Assembly (NCBI RefSeq): GCF_010499455.1
Contig: NZ_JAAGOH010000001.1
Coordinates: 1 to 64,000, forward strand
From: Ideonella livida
GTDB lineage: Bacteria > Pseudomonadota > Gammaproteobacteria > Burkholderiales > Burkholderiaceae_C
Reading direction: 5' to 3'
Length of the DNA: 64,000 bases
A program made the position numbers and the translations under genes. The notes under the pieces were generated by a model, which ran no database searches, had not been told where the DNA came from, and saw only the letters and a list, made by a program, of their open reading frames with translations. Positions 1-9,053 of this stretch are shown here, in pieces (position 1 is the stretch's first letter; every line of letters begins with the position of its first letter).

Positions 1-2877
1 GGCCGCGTCGTTGCCGGCGCCACCGGACACGGTGTCGTCGCCCGTGCCGCCGTCCACGGCGTCATCGCCTTCGCCGCCGCCAGCCGCGTCGTTGCCGGCG
101 CCACCGGACACGGTGTCGTCGCCCGTGCCGCCATCCACGGCGTCATCGCCTTCGCCGCCGTCGGCCGCGTCGTTGCCGGCGCCACCAGACACGGTGTCGT
201 CGCCCGTGCCGCCGTCCACGGCGTCATCGCCTTCGCCGCCGTCGGCCGCGTCGTTGCCGGCGCCACCGGACACGGTGTCGTCGCCCGTGCCGCCGTCCAC
301 GGCGTCATCGCCTTCGCCGCCGCCAGCCGCGTCGTTGCCGGCGCCACCGGACACGGTGTCGTCGCCCGTGTCGCCGTCCACGGCGTCATCGCCTTCGCCG
401 CCGTCGGCCGCGTCGTTGCCGGCACCGCCGGACACGGTGTCGTCGCCCGTGCCGCCGTCCACGGCGTCATCGCCTTCGCCGCCGCCAGCCGCGTCGTTGC
501 CGGCACCACCGGACACGGTGTCGTCGCCCGTGTCGCCGTCCACGGCGTCATCGCCTTCGCCGCCGTCGGCCGCGTCGTTGCCGGCGCCACCGGACACGGT
601 GTCGTCGCCCGTGCCGCCGTCCACCGCGTCATCGCCTTCGCCGCCTTCGGCCGCGTCGTTGCCGGCGCCACCAGACACGGTGTCGTCGCCCGTGCCGCCG
701 TCCACGGCGTCATCGCCTTCGCCGCCTTCGGCCGCGTCGTTGCCGGCGCCACCAGACACGGTGTCGTCGCCCGTGCCGCCGTCCACCGCGTCATCGCCAG
801 CGCCGCCGTCGGTGCTGTCGTCGCCTTCGCCACCGGCGGCGCTGTCATCGCCTTCGCCGCCGCTCACGGTGTCGTTGCCGGCACCGCCATCCACGGTGTC
901 GTCGCCCGTGCCGCCGTCCACCGCGTCATCGCCAGCGCCGCCGTCGGTGCTGTCATCGCCTTCGCCGCCGCTCACGGTGTCGTTGCCGGCACCGCCGTCC
1001 ACGGTGTCGTCGCCGACGCCGCCGTCGGTGGAGTCGTTGCCCGTACCGCCGCTGACGCTGTCGTCGCCTTCGTCGCCGGCCACGGTGTCGTCGCCGTCGC
1101 CGCCGGCCGAGCTGTCGTTGCCGGCGCCGCCGGCCACGGTGTCATTGCCCTGCCCGCCGTCCAGGGTGTCGCCACCACCACCACCGGCCACGGTATCTGA
1201 GGTCTGGCCGCCGGAGATGGGCGATTCGTCGACCAAGGCCACCTGGGCGTTGGCGGTGCCGAAGGTGCCGTTGAGCAGGTTGACGATGGTGAGGGTGACA
1301 GTGCCCTGGGCATCACGCACGGTGTTGCCGGTGATGGGGAGGCTGACCTCGACCGAGGTGCTGCCGGCGGGCACGGTGAGCTGCAGGGTGGTGCTGGCCA
1401 CGCGGGCGTCGCTGGACTCGACCTTCAGGGTGACGACCACCGGCTGGGTAGTGGCCGAGCTGAGGCTGACCAAAAAGCGCACCGGCCCGGCCTGCTCATC
1501 CACCCGGGCGCTGGGGGCCGACAGGTTGACGGCCGGGATGACGGTGGGCGTGGTCTCCGAGCCACCGCCAGTCCCGCCGGCGCTGGAGCCGCCCCCGGTG
1601 GTGGCGGTGCCGCCACCGGTGCTGCCAGTGCTGCCCGTGGTGGTGGTGGTAGTGCCCAGGGCACTGCCGCTGCCGGCGTTGCCGCCGCTGTTGAGGCCGC
1701 TGAAACTGCTGCTGGTCCCTGAGAAGGTGCCGCCACTGAGGCTGGCGCCGCCGGTCCCCCCCGTGCCGCCGGCGGCCGCGCCGGTGCCCGAGACGGCCGC
1801 CCCCGCGTCGGCACTGACCTGGCCGACCGCCGGGCCGCCGCGCGAGCCCTCGCCCCCCCGGACGCTGCCCGAGGTGCTGGTGCCGGTGCTGGCGTTGGCG
1901 CTGGCAGCATCGCCGCTGTTGCCGCCCTGGCTGGCAAAGAGGCTGGTGATGGGCTGGGTCTGCTCGCTGCGCGCGGTGGTGCCGCCAGTGGCCGGGGTGC
2001 CGGCGGCGGCCTCGGTGGCAGACGCACCGCCGCTGGTGCCCAGCACCAGGCCTTCACGCGGCACGTTCAGGGCTTGGCTGCCGGCATTGCCCACCAGGGT
2101 CACGCTGCCCGGCGCCTGCGCGCCCGAAGCCCCGGCGGCCAGGGTCAGCACGGTGGTTTCGCCGGTCTGGGCGTTGACGTTGACGCCGATACCGGTGCTC
2201 GTGCTGCGGAGCTGACCGGCGGGGGTGTCCAGGCTCAGGCGAGAGAGGGCTTCGCCCTGGGCGTCCAGGGCCACGGCGCCGGCCTCGACCTTGATGGCCA
2301 GCTGGCGGCCGCCACCGCCGGTACCCGCGTCGTTGAGGGCCACGCGGGCCTGCTCACCCAGGGCCAGCAAGGCACGTTGGCCCCCGTCGCTGAGCAGCTG
2401 CACCTTGACGGTGCCGCTGCCGGCCACCAGCACATCCCCCAACAGCAAGGCATCGCCCACCGAGACCGAGACCTCCGCACCGTTACGCAGGACCTTGGCC
2501 GCACCACTGGCCTCCTGCACCGTGCCCACCACGCGCGTGTCGGGCTGCGCGGGCGCCGCCGCGGGCGACGGCCCGGCCTGCGCCAGCAGCACCGGCGCCG
2601 CCCCGCTGTCGGCCTGGGCCAGCAGCTGCTGCAACTGCAGCGGGTCCAGCACGGCCTGCAGCTGCTGCAGGGCCTGCGGATCGTCCAGCACGTCCTGCAG
2701 GCGCACGGCCCGGCCGTCGGCCAGGCTCAGCAGCAGGTCGCCGCCGTCCGCCGACAGGCTGACGGCCTGGCTGAGGAGTTGTCCGAGGTCGGCTTGGTCG
2801 GCGGGGGCGGCGCCCGCGCCTGCGGTGGACGCTTCTTGACCAAAACCGAACTGCAGGGAGCTGGAACGTTGAGCCAT
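1..2877 (-). CDS. RTX-repeat surface/secreted protein with retention-module-like N-terminus (3' end cut by window edge)
   Basis: The reading frame is open from the ATG at 2877 to the window edge, 959 codons, with no C-terminus visible. Residues about 119-215 resemble the FecR-like retention module of LapA/BapA-type adhesins (VVGTVQEASGAAKVLRNG, then LLLGDVLVAGSGTVKV). Residues about 290-440 are a Gly/Ser/Thr linker, and residues about 448-551 look like a Calx-beta domain (ARVDEQAGPVRFLVSLSSAT). From about 562 to the edge there are some 40 RTX-type nonapeptides of the form GGxGDDxxx or GGxGNDxxx, which bind calcium after type I secretion. There is no Sec signal, as expected for a type I substrate whose signal lies at the C-terminus. 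Family knowledge suggests an exported, possibly cell-anchored adhesin. The C-terminus and any secretion genes lie outside the window. The gene follows a response regulator on the same strand across a 273-bp gap that contains a TTGACA-like hexamer but no convincing -10. Confidence 0.85.
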   Translation of the reverse strand, partial: MAQRSSSLQFGFGQEASTAGAGAAPADQADLGQLLSQAVSLSADGGDLLLSLADGRAVRLQDVLDDPQALQQLQAVLDPLQLQQLLAQADSGAAPVLLAQAGPSPAAAPAQPDTRVVGTVQEASGAAKVLRNGAEVSVSVGDALLLGDVLVAGSGTVKVQLLSDGGQRALLALGEQARVALNDAGTGGGGRQLAIKVEAGAVALDAQGEALSRLSLDTPAGQLRSTSTGIGVNVNAQTGETTVLTLAAGASGAQAPGSVTLVGNAGSQALNVPREGLVLGTSGGASATEAAAGTPATGGTTARSEQTQPITSLFASQGGNSGDAASANASTGTSTSGSVRGGEGSRGGPAVGQVSADAGAAVSGTGAAAGGTGGTGGASLSGGTFSGTSSSFSGLNSGGNAGSGSALGTTTTTTGSTGSTGGGTATTGGGSSAGGTGGGSETTPTVIPAVNLSAPSARVDEQAGPVRFLVSLSSATTQPVVVTLKVESSDARVASTTLQLTVPAGSTSVEVSLPITGNTVRDAQGTVTLTIVNLLNGTFGTANAQVALVDESPISGGQTSDTVAGGGGGDTLDGGQGNDTVAGGAGNDSSAGGDGDDTVAGDEGDDSVSGGTGNDSTDGGVGDDTVDGGAGNDTVSGGEGDDSTDGGAGDDAVDGGTGDDTVDGGAGNDTVSGGEGDDSAAGGEGDDSTDGGAGDDAVDGGTGDDTVSGGAGNDAAEGGEGDDAVDGGTGDDTVSGGAGNDAAEGGEGDDAVDGGTGDDTVSGGAGNDAADGGEGDDAVDGDTGDDTVSGGAGNDAAGGGEGDDAVDGGTGDDTVSGGAGNDAADGGEGDDAVDGDTGDDTVSGGAGNDAAGGGEGDDAVDGGTGDDTVSGGAGNDAADGGEGDDAVDGGTGDDTVSGGAGNDAADGGEGDDAVDGGTGDDTVSGGAGNDAAGGGEGDDAVDGGTGDDTVSGGAGNDAA
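5..814. repeat. 81-bp tandem repeat, ten copies, coding for RTX units
   Basis: Copies begin at 5, 86, 167, 248, 329, 410, 491, 572, 653 and 734, always 81 bp apart. They differ by only a few bases (for example accgg/accag, and gccagc against gtcggc), and the last copy diverges at its end. Each unit encodes 27 residues, three RTX nonapeptides such as GGAGNDAAEGGEGDD. The period is a multiple of three, so copy-number change keeps the frame. The homogeneity suggests recent expansion or gene conversion (inference). Repeats between 815 and about 1190 are older and more diverged. Confidence 0.95.
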
Positions 2878-3150
2878 GTTGCCTCTGGGTGGTGTCTGGG
2901 GGTGTCTCGGGGTGCGATGCGGGCAGGCACGGCCCTCCCGGGGCCATGACCAGCCAATACCCCACAGGCTAGGGGGCCTCTCCAGATCCAAGGCTGTCAA
3001 AACCTGACATTCCCCGGCGCTTCTCCACGGACCGTGCGGTTTGTGGCAGCCGAGCCCCTGTCGCAGGCGCTGGCGTTGCGGGCGATAGCGGCGGTGGGGG
3101 GGGCGGCCAGCCCCACCGTCATGGCTGGACTGCCGGGGAGCAGAAGGCCT

Positions 3151-3855
3151 TCAGGCCTGCCAGTCGCGCAGCGGGGCGGCGAAGGCGTAGCCCACGTTGC
3201 GCGCGCTGCGCAGCGGGCAGGGCAGATCGGGCAAGGTCTGCTCGATCTTGCGGCGCAGCCGGCTCATCAGCGTCTCCAGACGCCGGAAGTCGTAGTCGAA
3301 CTCCGGGTGGCCGATGGCCGCGGCCAGCTCGCCCCGGCGCACCGGCTCGGGGGCTGCGGCCATCAGGGATTTCATCAGCTGGAACTCGGTGGGGGTGAGC
3401 AGGATGCGCTCGCCCTGCGGCGGATACAGGGTGCTGGTCTGCAGGTCCAGCTGCCAGGTATCGGGCCGGGCCGGGGGTTCGGGCTGGCGGGCGCGGCGCC
3501 ACAGGCTGTGCACGACCGCGGCCAGCTCCCGGAAGTCCACCGGCTTGACCAGGTAGATGTCGGCCCCGCCCTGGAAGCCGGCGATGCGGTCCTCCACGCC
3601 CCCGCGCGCGGTCAACATGGCAATGCCCAGGCCGGGGTAGGCCTGACGCAGCCGGCGGGCGATGCTCAGGCCGTCCTCGCCGGGCAGGCCGATGTCGAGC
3701 AGGGCCACGTCCGGGGTGTGGCGCTCCAGCCATCGGCTCAGGGCCACGCCCTGGGAGAAGGCAGCCACCTCGAAGCCCTGCCGCTCGAGGTGGAAGCACA
3801 GCTCGTCGGAGAGGTCGGGGTTGTCCTCCACCAGCACGACCTTGACCGTGCTCAT
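3151..3855 (-). CDS. OmpR-type response regulator
   Basis: This is a 234-residue two-domain regulator. The receiver domain spans residues 1-120, with acidic pocket E10/D11, phospho-acceptor D54 in the motif LLDIGLPG, and the conserved Lys in YLVKPVD. The C-terminal third is a winged-helix DNA-binding domain, seen in LLTPTEFQLMKSLM and LETLMSRLRRKIEQ, and ends in NVGYAFAAP. The ATG at 3855 overlaps the stop of the sensor kinase gene by four bases (ATGA), so the two are translationally coupled and form a cognate pair. An upstream in-frame extension lies inside the kinase gene and was not used. The regulon is unknown; the RTX gene lies next downstream on the same strand and is a candidate target by position only. 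Confidence 0.9.
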   Translation of the reverse strand: MSTVKVVLVEDNPDLSDELCFHLERQGFEVAAFSQGVALSRWLERHTPDVALLDIGLPGEDGLSIARRLRQAYPGLGIAMLTARGGVEDRIAGFQGGADIYLVKPVDFRELAAVVHSLWRRARQPEPPARPDTWQLDLQTSTLYPPQGERILLTPTEFQLMKSLMAAAPEPVRRGELAAAIGHPEFDYDFRRLETLMSRLRRKIEQTLPDLPCPLRSARNVGYAFAAPLRDWQA

Positions 3856-5972
3856 GCCGCGGCCTCCGGGGGAGCCACGGCAGCCGCCGGCGGTTGCAGC
3901 GGCACCCACAGCTCCAGGCTGGCGCCCTGCCCGGCCACGGTGGGCAGCACCCGCACCGCCCCGGCGTGGCGCTCGGCAATCTGGCGCACCAGGTACAGGC
4001 CCAGGCCCAGGCCCGGGGCATCGCTGCCTTCGGCGGCGCGGTAGTACTTGCGAAAGACTTTCTCGTGGTCCTCGGGGTGGATGCCGGCGCCCTGGTCCAC
4101 CACCGTCCAGGCCACACCCGGGCGGCCCGGCCAGTCCAGGCGCCGCACAAACAGGCCCACCGGTCGGCCGGCCGGCGAGTACTTGAGCGCATTGCCCACC
4201 AGATTGCTCAGGGCCAGGCGCAGCATGCGCGCGTCACCCCGCACCGGCGGCAAGGCGTCCTCGGCATGCAGACTCACCCGGTGCTGGGCGTCCTCGCCCA
4301 GGTCGGCCAGCAAGGCCGCGGCCAAGGCCTGCGGGGCCAGCAGCTCCAGATCCTGCGACCACTGGCTGACGTCCAGCCGGTCGCGCTGCACCACCAAGTC
4401 CAGCAGGCTGCCCAGGCGCTGCAGGGCGCGGCCGATGCGCTCGTGGCGCCGCGCCCGCTCGCGCGGCATCTCGGCATCCAGCACGGCCAGGCTCTGCATG
4501 GAGGCGTCGATCACCGCCAGCGGGGTGCGCACCTCATGGGCGATCATGGCCAGCAGGTCCGACTTCTCCTCGCGCAGGCGCTGTTCGGACTCGCGCCGCT
4601 GTTCGGCCTGCGCGGCGCGCGCCTCCGCCTGCTGCCGCTGGCGGTGGGACTCCACCGCCCGCACCACCAAATGGGCCACCGCCACCACCACCAGCGACAG
4701 GTGGGACAGGGCGAAGGAGGCCTCGCTGAGTGCGCTGACCGGCCACCAGCCCAGCAGCACCACCGCGTTGAGCGCGGTGAGGGCCGAGGACAGGCCCATG
4801 AGCAGGGCCAGGCCTCGCATCACCCCACGCTGGCGCCAGGTCGCCATGCCGCCCAGCGCCCCGCTGAGCAGGGCCCCGGCCAGCAGGGCATGCATGACCC
4901 AGGGCGTGGGGTTGAAGGCCGGCTCCAGCGCCTGCAGCAGGGCCAGCCCCAGGAAGAGCCCTCCCATGGCCATGCCCGCGCGCCACATGCCCGGAAAGTC
5001 GCGGTGCGCCCCATAGACGATCCACTGCATCAACAGGCCCAGCGCAGCCGAGATGGGCACCCCCACCGCCACCAGGCGGTCGGCCCAGGGCGGCCCCAGC
5101 GGCAGCAGGTGCTGCAGGCTGCCGCTCACCCCCAGCCAGACCAGGCCGTCCACGGCGACAAAGGCCGCAAACAGCAGGTAGACCCGGGCGCGCAGCCCGG
5201 CAAAGCCCAGCAGCGCCCCCACCACCAGCAGCAGCGAGGCCCCCGTCACCGCACCGGCCAGCAGCTGCGCCGCCCCCAGCGCAGCCAGGCCCCGGTCGCG
5301 GGGCAGCAGGGTCACCGGCAATGACAGGGCGCTGCGGGACTGCACCCGCAGCAGCAGCACATGCACGCCGGGCTCGTCGAGCAGCAGCTCGAAACTGGGC
5401 ACCGCCAGCGGCAGCGCGCCCTGGGGCGCCACCCGGTCTCCGGCCACGCGCTCGGGTTCCCACTGTCCGCCGGGCCGCACATGCAGCAGGCGCACCTCAT
5501 CCAGGTAGCCGCGCGGCAGCTTGAGCCACCACACCGCCGGGGCCTCGGCGTCGCGCAGCAGGCGCAGCCGCAGCCACACCGGCCCGTCTTGGTAGCCCAG
5601 TGACACCACCCCCCGGGCCGGCCGCCAGGCCGGCGCCTGCGGCCCCAGCAGTGGCGCCGCATCGGCCTGCCCGGTGGGGTCGGCCCACCAAGACAGGGCC
5701 TGGGCCACTTCGACCGCCCCGCCGCCGTCGGCCTGCAGCGCCAGCACCGGCCCGGCCTCGCCCGCGGCCTGCGGCAGCGCCAGCCCCGTGGACGGGCCCG
5801 CCAGGCCCCGCGCGCCGGGCCCCTCCAGCAGCGCGCCGGCCCAGCGCACCCCCAGCAGGAACAACAGCAGGACCGCCAGACCGGCCCAGGCCGCCCACGG
5901 CGGCACCGCCGCCGGCGACCCTGGCGGATCCGCCAGCCGACCGTTCCCGCCTGCTGCTGCGCCCCTCATCAT
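3852..5972 (-). CDS. 7TMR-DISM sensor histidine kinase
   Basis: This is a 706-residue membrane sensor. One N-terminal membrane helix (about residues 20-40) is followed by a periplasmic DISM-type ligand domain containing QDGPVWLRLRLLRDAEAP. Seven closely spaced hydrophobic segments follow (about 228-435), then a short coiled coil rich in Gln, Arg and Glu (about 438-470). The kinase core has H479 in AHEVRTPLAV, the N-box LSNLVGNALKYS, and the G-box GLGLGLYLVRQIAERH. DISM periplasmic domains of this class usually bind small sugar- or carboxylate-type ligands, but the ligand here cannot be read. Two ATGs lie in tandem at 5972 and 5969. An open frame continues further upstream, but it runs antisense through yaeQ and is not credible. 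The gene is divergent from yaeQ. Confidence 0.88.
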   Translation of the reverse strand: MMRGAAAGGNGRLADPPGSPAAVPPWAAWAGLAVLLLFLLGVRWAGALLEGPGARGLAGPSTGLALPQAAGEAGPVLALQADGGGAVEVAQALSWWADPTGQADAAPLLGPQAPAWRPARGVVSLGYQDGPVWLRLRLLRDAEAPAVWWLKLPRGYLDEVRLLHVRPGGQWEPERVAGDRVAPQGALPLAVPSFELLLDEPGVHVLLLRVQSRSALSLPVTLLPRDRGLAALGAAQLLAGAVTGASLLLVVGALLGFAGLRARVYLLFAAFVAVDGLVWLGVSGSLQHLLPLGPPWADRLVAVGVPISAALGLLMQWIVYGAHRDFPGMWRAGMAMGGLFLGLALLQALEPAFNPTPWVMHALLAGALLSGALGGMATWRQRGVMRGLALLMGLSSALTALNAVVLLGWWPVSALSEASFALSHLSLVVVAVAHLVVRAVESHRQRQQAEARAAQAEQRRESEQRLREEKSDLLAMIAHEVRTPLAVIDASMQSLAVLDAEMPRERARRHERIGRALQRLGSLLDLVVQRDRLDVSQWSQDLELLAPQALAAALLADLGEDAQHRVSLHAEDALPPVRGDARMLRLALSNLVGNALKYSPAGRPVGLFVRRLDWPGRPGVAWTVVDQGAGIHPEDHEKVFRKYYRAAEGSDAPGLGLGLYLVRQIAERHAGAVRVLPTVAGQGASLELWVPLQPPAAAVAPPEAAA

Positions 5973-6089
5973 GAAAGTCACGATAGCAGCGGCCTGCCGC
6001 CGCTGGCTGACAATGCCTGACAGCCACGGCGCCGCCGTGAAAACCGTCCCAAGATGCCGGGCCCCGTGCCTGCCACCCCGAAAGCCCCC

Positions 6090-6653
6090 ATGGCCCTCAA
6101 GTCCACCATCTACAAGGCCCAGCTGCAGATCGCCGACATGGACCGGCACCTGTATGCCGACCACGCCCTCACGCTGGCCCTGCACCCCTCCGAGACCGAT
6201 GAACGCCTCATGATGCGGCTGCTGGCCTTTGCGCTGTGCGTGCCGGCCGACGACCTGCGGGGCCGCCTGGAGTTCGCCGGCGGCCTGTCCGACACCGACG
6301 AGCCCGACCTGTGGCAGAAGGACCTGACTGGCGACCTGGTGCAGTGGGTCGAGGTGGGCCAGCCCGACGACCGCCGCCTGGCCAAGGCCTGCGGCCGGGC
6401 CGAGGCCGTGCGCCTGTGGGCCTACGGCAGCAGCACCCCCATCTGGTGGCAGGGCCTGCAAGGCAAGGTGAGCCGGCTGGAGCGGTTGGAGGTGTGGCAG
6501 GTGCCCACCAGCAGCAGCAAGGAGCTGGCGGCCCTGGCGCAACGCAGCATGCAGCTGCAGATCACCGTGCAGGACGGCGGTATCTTTGTGGGCAATGGCC
6601 AGGACTCGGTCCACCTGGAACCGGTCTGCCTGAAGGCCCGCGGCCGGGCCTGA
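6090..6653 (+). CDS. yaeQ: YaeQ family protein
   Basis: This is a 187-residue protein of the YaeQ family, a compact fold related to PD-(D/E)XK nucleases whose cellular role is not settled. Family landmarks are the start MALKSTIYKAQLQIADMDRH, the segment HPSETDERLMMRLLAFAL, and DLTGDLVQWVEVGQPDDRRL. The length matches the usual ~180 residues. The ATG at 6090 was chosen because the family begins at ALKxTIYK; an alternative start twelve codons upstream adds only a Pro-rich leader. The gene is divergent from the sensor kinase and separated from the peptidase gene by 61 bp. Confidence 0.9.
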   Translation: MALKSTIYKAQLQIADMDRHLYADHALTLALHPSETDERLMMRLLAFALCVPADDLRGRLEFAGGLSDTDEPDLWQKDLTGDLVQWVEVGQPDDRRLAKACGRAEAVRLWAYGSSTPIWWQGLQGKVSRLERLEVWQVPTSSSKELAALAQRSMQLQITVQDGGIFVGNGQDSVHLEPVCLKARGRA

Positions 6654-6714
6654 GGGCGCAGCGGCCCCCCTCGAGCCCGCCAGGGCCTGCCCCCCGATGT
6701 CCGCAGGAAACCCG

Positions 6715-8997
6715 ATGCCCCCCCGCCAGCCCCACCTGCGCCATGGCGCATCCGCCGGGTGCCCGTCGGCCCCGCTCTTCACCCGCCGCCACTGGCTGGG
6801 CGCCACCGCGGCGCTGGGCCTGGGGGGAGCCGCCGGTGCCGCTGGATCCACCGAGGCCGTACCGGCCCCGGCCCCGGCCGCGTCGGCGCCTTCGCCGCTG
6901 CCCCCTGCCTGGCCGCAGACACCCGACCCCTGGCAGTGGCTGGAAACGGTGGAAGCCCCCCAGGCCCTGGACTGGGTGCGCGGACAGAACGCCCGCACCG
7001 AGGCCGCGCTGGCCCAGCCTCCGGCGCACGGCCCCACGCTGGGGGCACTGCAGGCGGAGTTCCTGGACATCCTGCACGACCGCCAGCGCATCCCCGCCGT
7101 GCAACGCAGCGGCGACCACGTCTACAACCTGTGGCAGGACGCCGAGCACCCCCGCGGCCTGTGGCGCCGCACCCGCGTGGAGGACTACGAACGGCCCGAA
7201 CCACGTTGGGAGCCCCTGCTCGACCTGGATCGCCTGGGGCGCGAGGACGGCACCGGCTGGGTCTGGAAGGGCGCCGCCCTGCGCGGGTCCCGGGCCCTGG
7301 TGTCGCTCTCCCGTGGCGGCGCCGACGCCCTGGTGGTGCGCGAGTTCGACCTGGCGCGCCGGGACTTCGTGCCCGACGGCTTTCGCCTGCCCGAGGCCAA
7401 GGGCGGCCTGGAATGGCTCGACGACGACCAGGTGCTGGTCTCCACCGACTTCGGCCCGGGCACGCTGACCACCTCTGGCTACCCGCGCCAGGTGCGTCTG
7501 TGGCGCCGCGGGCAACCCCTGGACCAGGCCCGCCTGCTGCACGAGGCGGCGGTGGACCATGTGGCCATCTCGTCGCGGGTGCAGCGCGCCGCGCACCGGC
7601 CGGTGGTGCTGCTGACGGTGCACACCGACTTCTTCCACGCCCGCAGCGCGCTGTGGTGGCCCGACCAGCCCCAGCGCCCTCCCCTGGCCCTGGACCTGCC
7701 TGACCACGCGGAGCCCCAGCTCTGGGGCGAGTGGCTGCTGCTGGAAACCCGCAAACCCTGGCGCACCGGTGGCCGCGACTGGCCCGCCGGCGTGCTGCTG
7801 GCCACCCCGCTGGCCGGGTGGCTGCAGGCCGGCCCCGACACGGCCGCTCCGGCCTGGCAAGCGGTGTTCGAGCCCAGTGCCCGCCGCTTCCTGGGCGACT
7901 GGGTGGCCACCGCCAGCCGCCTGGTGCTGCAGGTGCAGGACGACGTGGCCCACCGGCTGGAAGTGGCCCGTCCCGTGCCCCGCGGCGCCTGGCCCCTGCA
8001 GCGTCTGCCCCTGCCCCACCCCGGCAGCCTGCGGGTGCAGGCCCTGCGCGACCCCCAACTGCCCATGGCCCGCGACCGGCTGGCCGAGCAGCTGCTGGTG
8101 GAATACGTCGACTTCCTCACCCCCAACCAGCAGCTGCGCATCGGCAGCGACGGACGGGGGCGGCGCACCCTGCGCTCCCGGCGCAAGTTCTTTGACGCCC
8201 AGGGCCTGCAGGCCGAGCAGGCCTTCGCCCGCAGCGCCGACGGCACCCAGGTGCCCTACTTCCTGGTGGGCCCCCGCGACGGCCGGCCCCGCCCCACCCT
8301 GCTCTACGGCTACGGCGGCTTCCAGGTCAGCCAGGACCCCTTCTACTCCGCCGTGCGCGGCCGCGCCTGGTTGACCCAGGGGGGCCGCTTTGTGCTGGCC
8401 AACATCCGCGGTGGCGGCGAATACGGCCCGGCCTGGCACCAGGCGGCCCTCAAGACCCGGCGCCAGCGCGCCTTTGACGACTTCATCGCCGTGGCCGAGG
8501 ACCTGGTGCGCCGCGGCCTGACCACCCCGCGCCAGTTAGGCATCCAGGGCGGCAGCAACGGCGGCCTGCTGGTGGGCGCGGTCATGACACAGCGGCCCGA
8601 GCTGTTCAATGCCGTGATCTGCGAGGTGCCGCTGCTGGACATGCAGCGCTACCACCTGCTGCTGGCCGGCGCCAGCTGGGTGGGCGAGTACGGCCACCCC
8701 GACGACCCCGAAGAGGGCGCCGCGCTGCGCCGCTACAGCCCCTACCACCAGCTGCGCGCCGGCGTGGCCTACCCGCCCCTGCTGCTGCTGACGTCCACCC
8801 GGGACGACCGGGTGCACCCCGGCCATGCGCGCAAGATGGCCGCGCAGCTGCAAGCCCTGGGCCAGCCCGCCTGGCTGCATGAACGCCTGGAGGGCGGCCA
8901 CGCCGGCAGCGCCGACCCGGCACAGCTCGCCCACCAGCTTGCCCTGAGCTACAGCTTCCTCTGGCGCCACTTGGGCGGGCCGCCCGGCCCGCGCTGA
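6715..8997 (+). CDS. Tat-exported S9 prolyl-oligopeptidase-family serine peptidase
   Basis: The product has 760 residues. The N-terminus carries a twin-arginine export signal (LFTRRHWLGATAALGLGG) followed by an Ala/Pro-rich stretch, so the protein should be exported folded. Next comes the S9A N-terminal beta-propeller region, beginning DPWQWLETVEAPQALDWVRG. The C-terminal alpha/beta-hydrolase domain has nucleophile Ser614 in QGGSNGGLLVG, Asp in TSTRDDRVHPGHA, and His in EGGHAGSAD, a complete triad. The family cleaves short peptides after Pro or other residues (prolyl oligopeptidase, oligopeptidase B). ATG 6715 has AGGA seven bases upstream and is preferred to ATG 6697, which lacks a well-placed site. 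It is a tandem paralogue of the next gene. Confidence 0.9.
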   Translation: MPPRQPHLRHGASAGCPSAPLFTRRHWLGATAALGLGGAAGAAGSTEAVPAPAPAASAPSPLPPAWPQTPDPWQWLETVEAPQALDWVRGQNARTEAALAQPPAHGPTLGALQAEFLDILHDRQRIPAVQRSGDHVYNLWQDAEHPRGLWRRTRVEDYERPEPRWEPLLDLDRLGREDGTGWVWKGAALRGSRALVSLSRGGADALVVREFDLARRDFVPDGFRLPEAKGGLEWLDDDQVLVSTDFGPGTLTTSGYPRQVRLWRRGQPLDQARLLHEAAVDHVAISSRVQRAAHRPVVLLTVHTDFFHARSALWWPDQPQRPPLALDLPDHAEPQLWGEWLLLETRKPWRTGGRDWPAGVLLATPLAGWLQAGPDTAAPAWQAVFEPSARRFLGDWVATASRLVLQVQDDVAHRLEVARPVPRGAWPLQRLPLPHPGSLRVQALRDPQLPMARDRLAEQLLVEYVDFLTPNQQLRIGSDGRGRRTLRSRRKFFDAQGLQAEQAFARSADGTQVPYFLVGPRDGRPRPTLLYGYGGFQVSQDPFYSAVRGRAWLTQGGRFVLANIRGGGEYGPAWHQAALKTRRQRAFDDFIAVAEDLVRRGLTTPRQLGIQGGSNGGLLVGAVMTQRPELFNAVICEVPLLDMQRYHLLLAGASWVGEYGHPDDPEEGAALRRYSPYHQLRAGVAYPPLLLLTSTRDDRVHPGHARKMAAQLQALGQPAWLHERLEGGHAGSADPAQLAHQLALSYSFLWRHLGGPPGPR

Positions 8998-9053
8998 ACC
9001 CGCCCTGCGCTGCGACGTCCGCCCGCTGCCCTTTTCTTCCCTGCAAGGCCCCC

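Noticed and set aside
5-814. CRISPR-like array
   Set aside because: The 81-bp units are contiguous coding repeats with no unique spacers.
11-2215. Long plus-strand open frame with Pro/Ser repeats
   Set aside because: It is the antisense shadow of the RTX gene; the minus frame gives RTX nonapeptides and recognisable domains.
2878-3150. Promoter for the RTX gene around the TTGACA near 3000
   Set aside because: No acceptable -10 at 16-18 bp; the gap holds no other feature I can support.
5973-7091. N-terminal extension of the sensor kinase to 1079 residues
   Set aside because: The extra part runs antisense through yaeQ and the peptidase start and has no domain.
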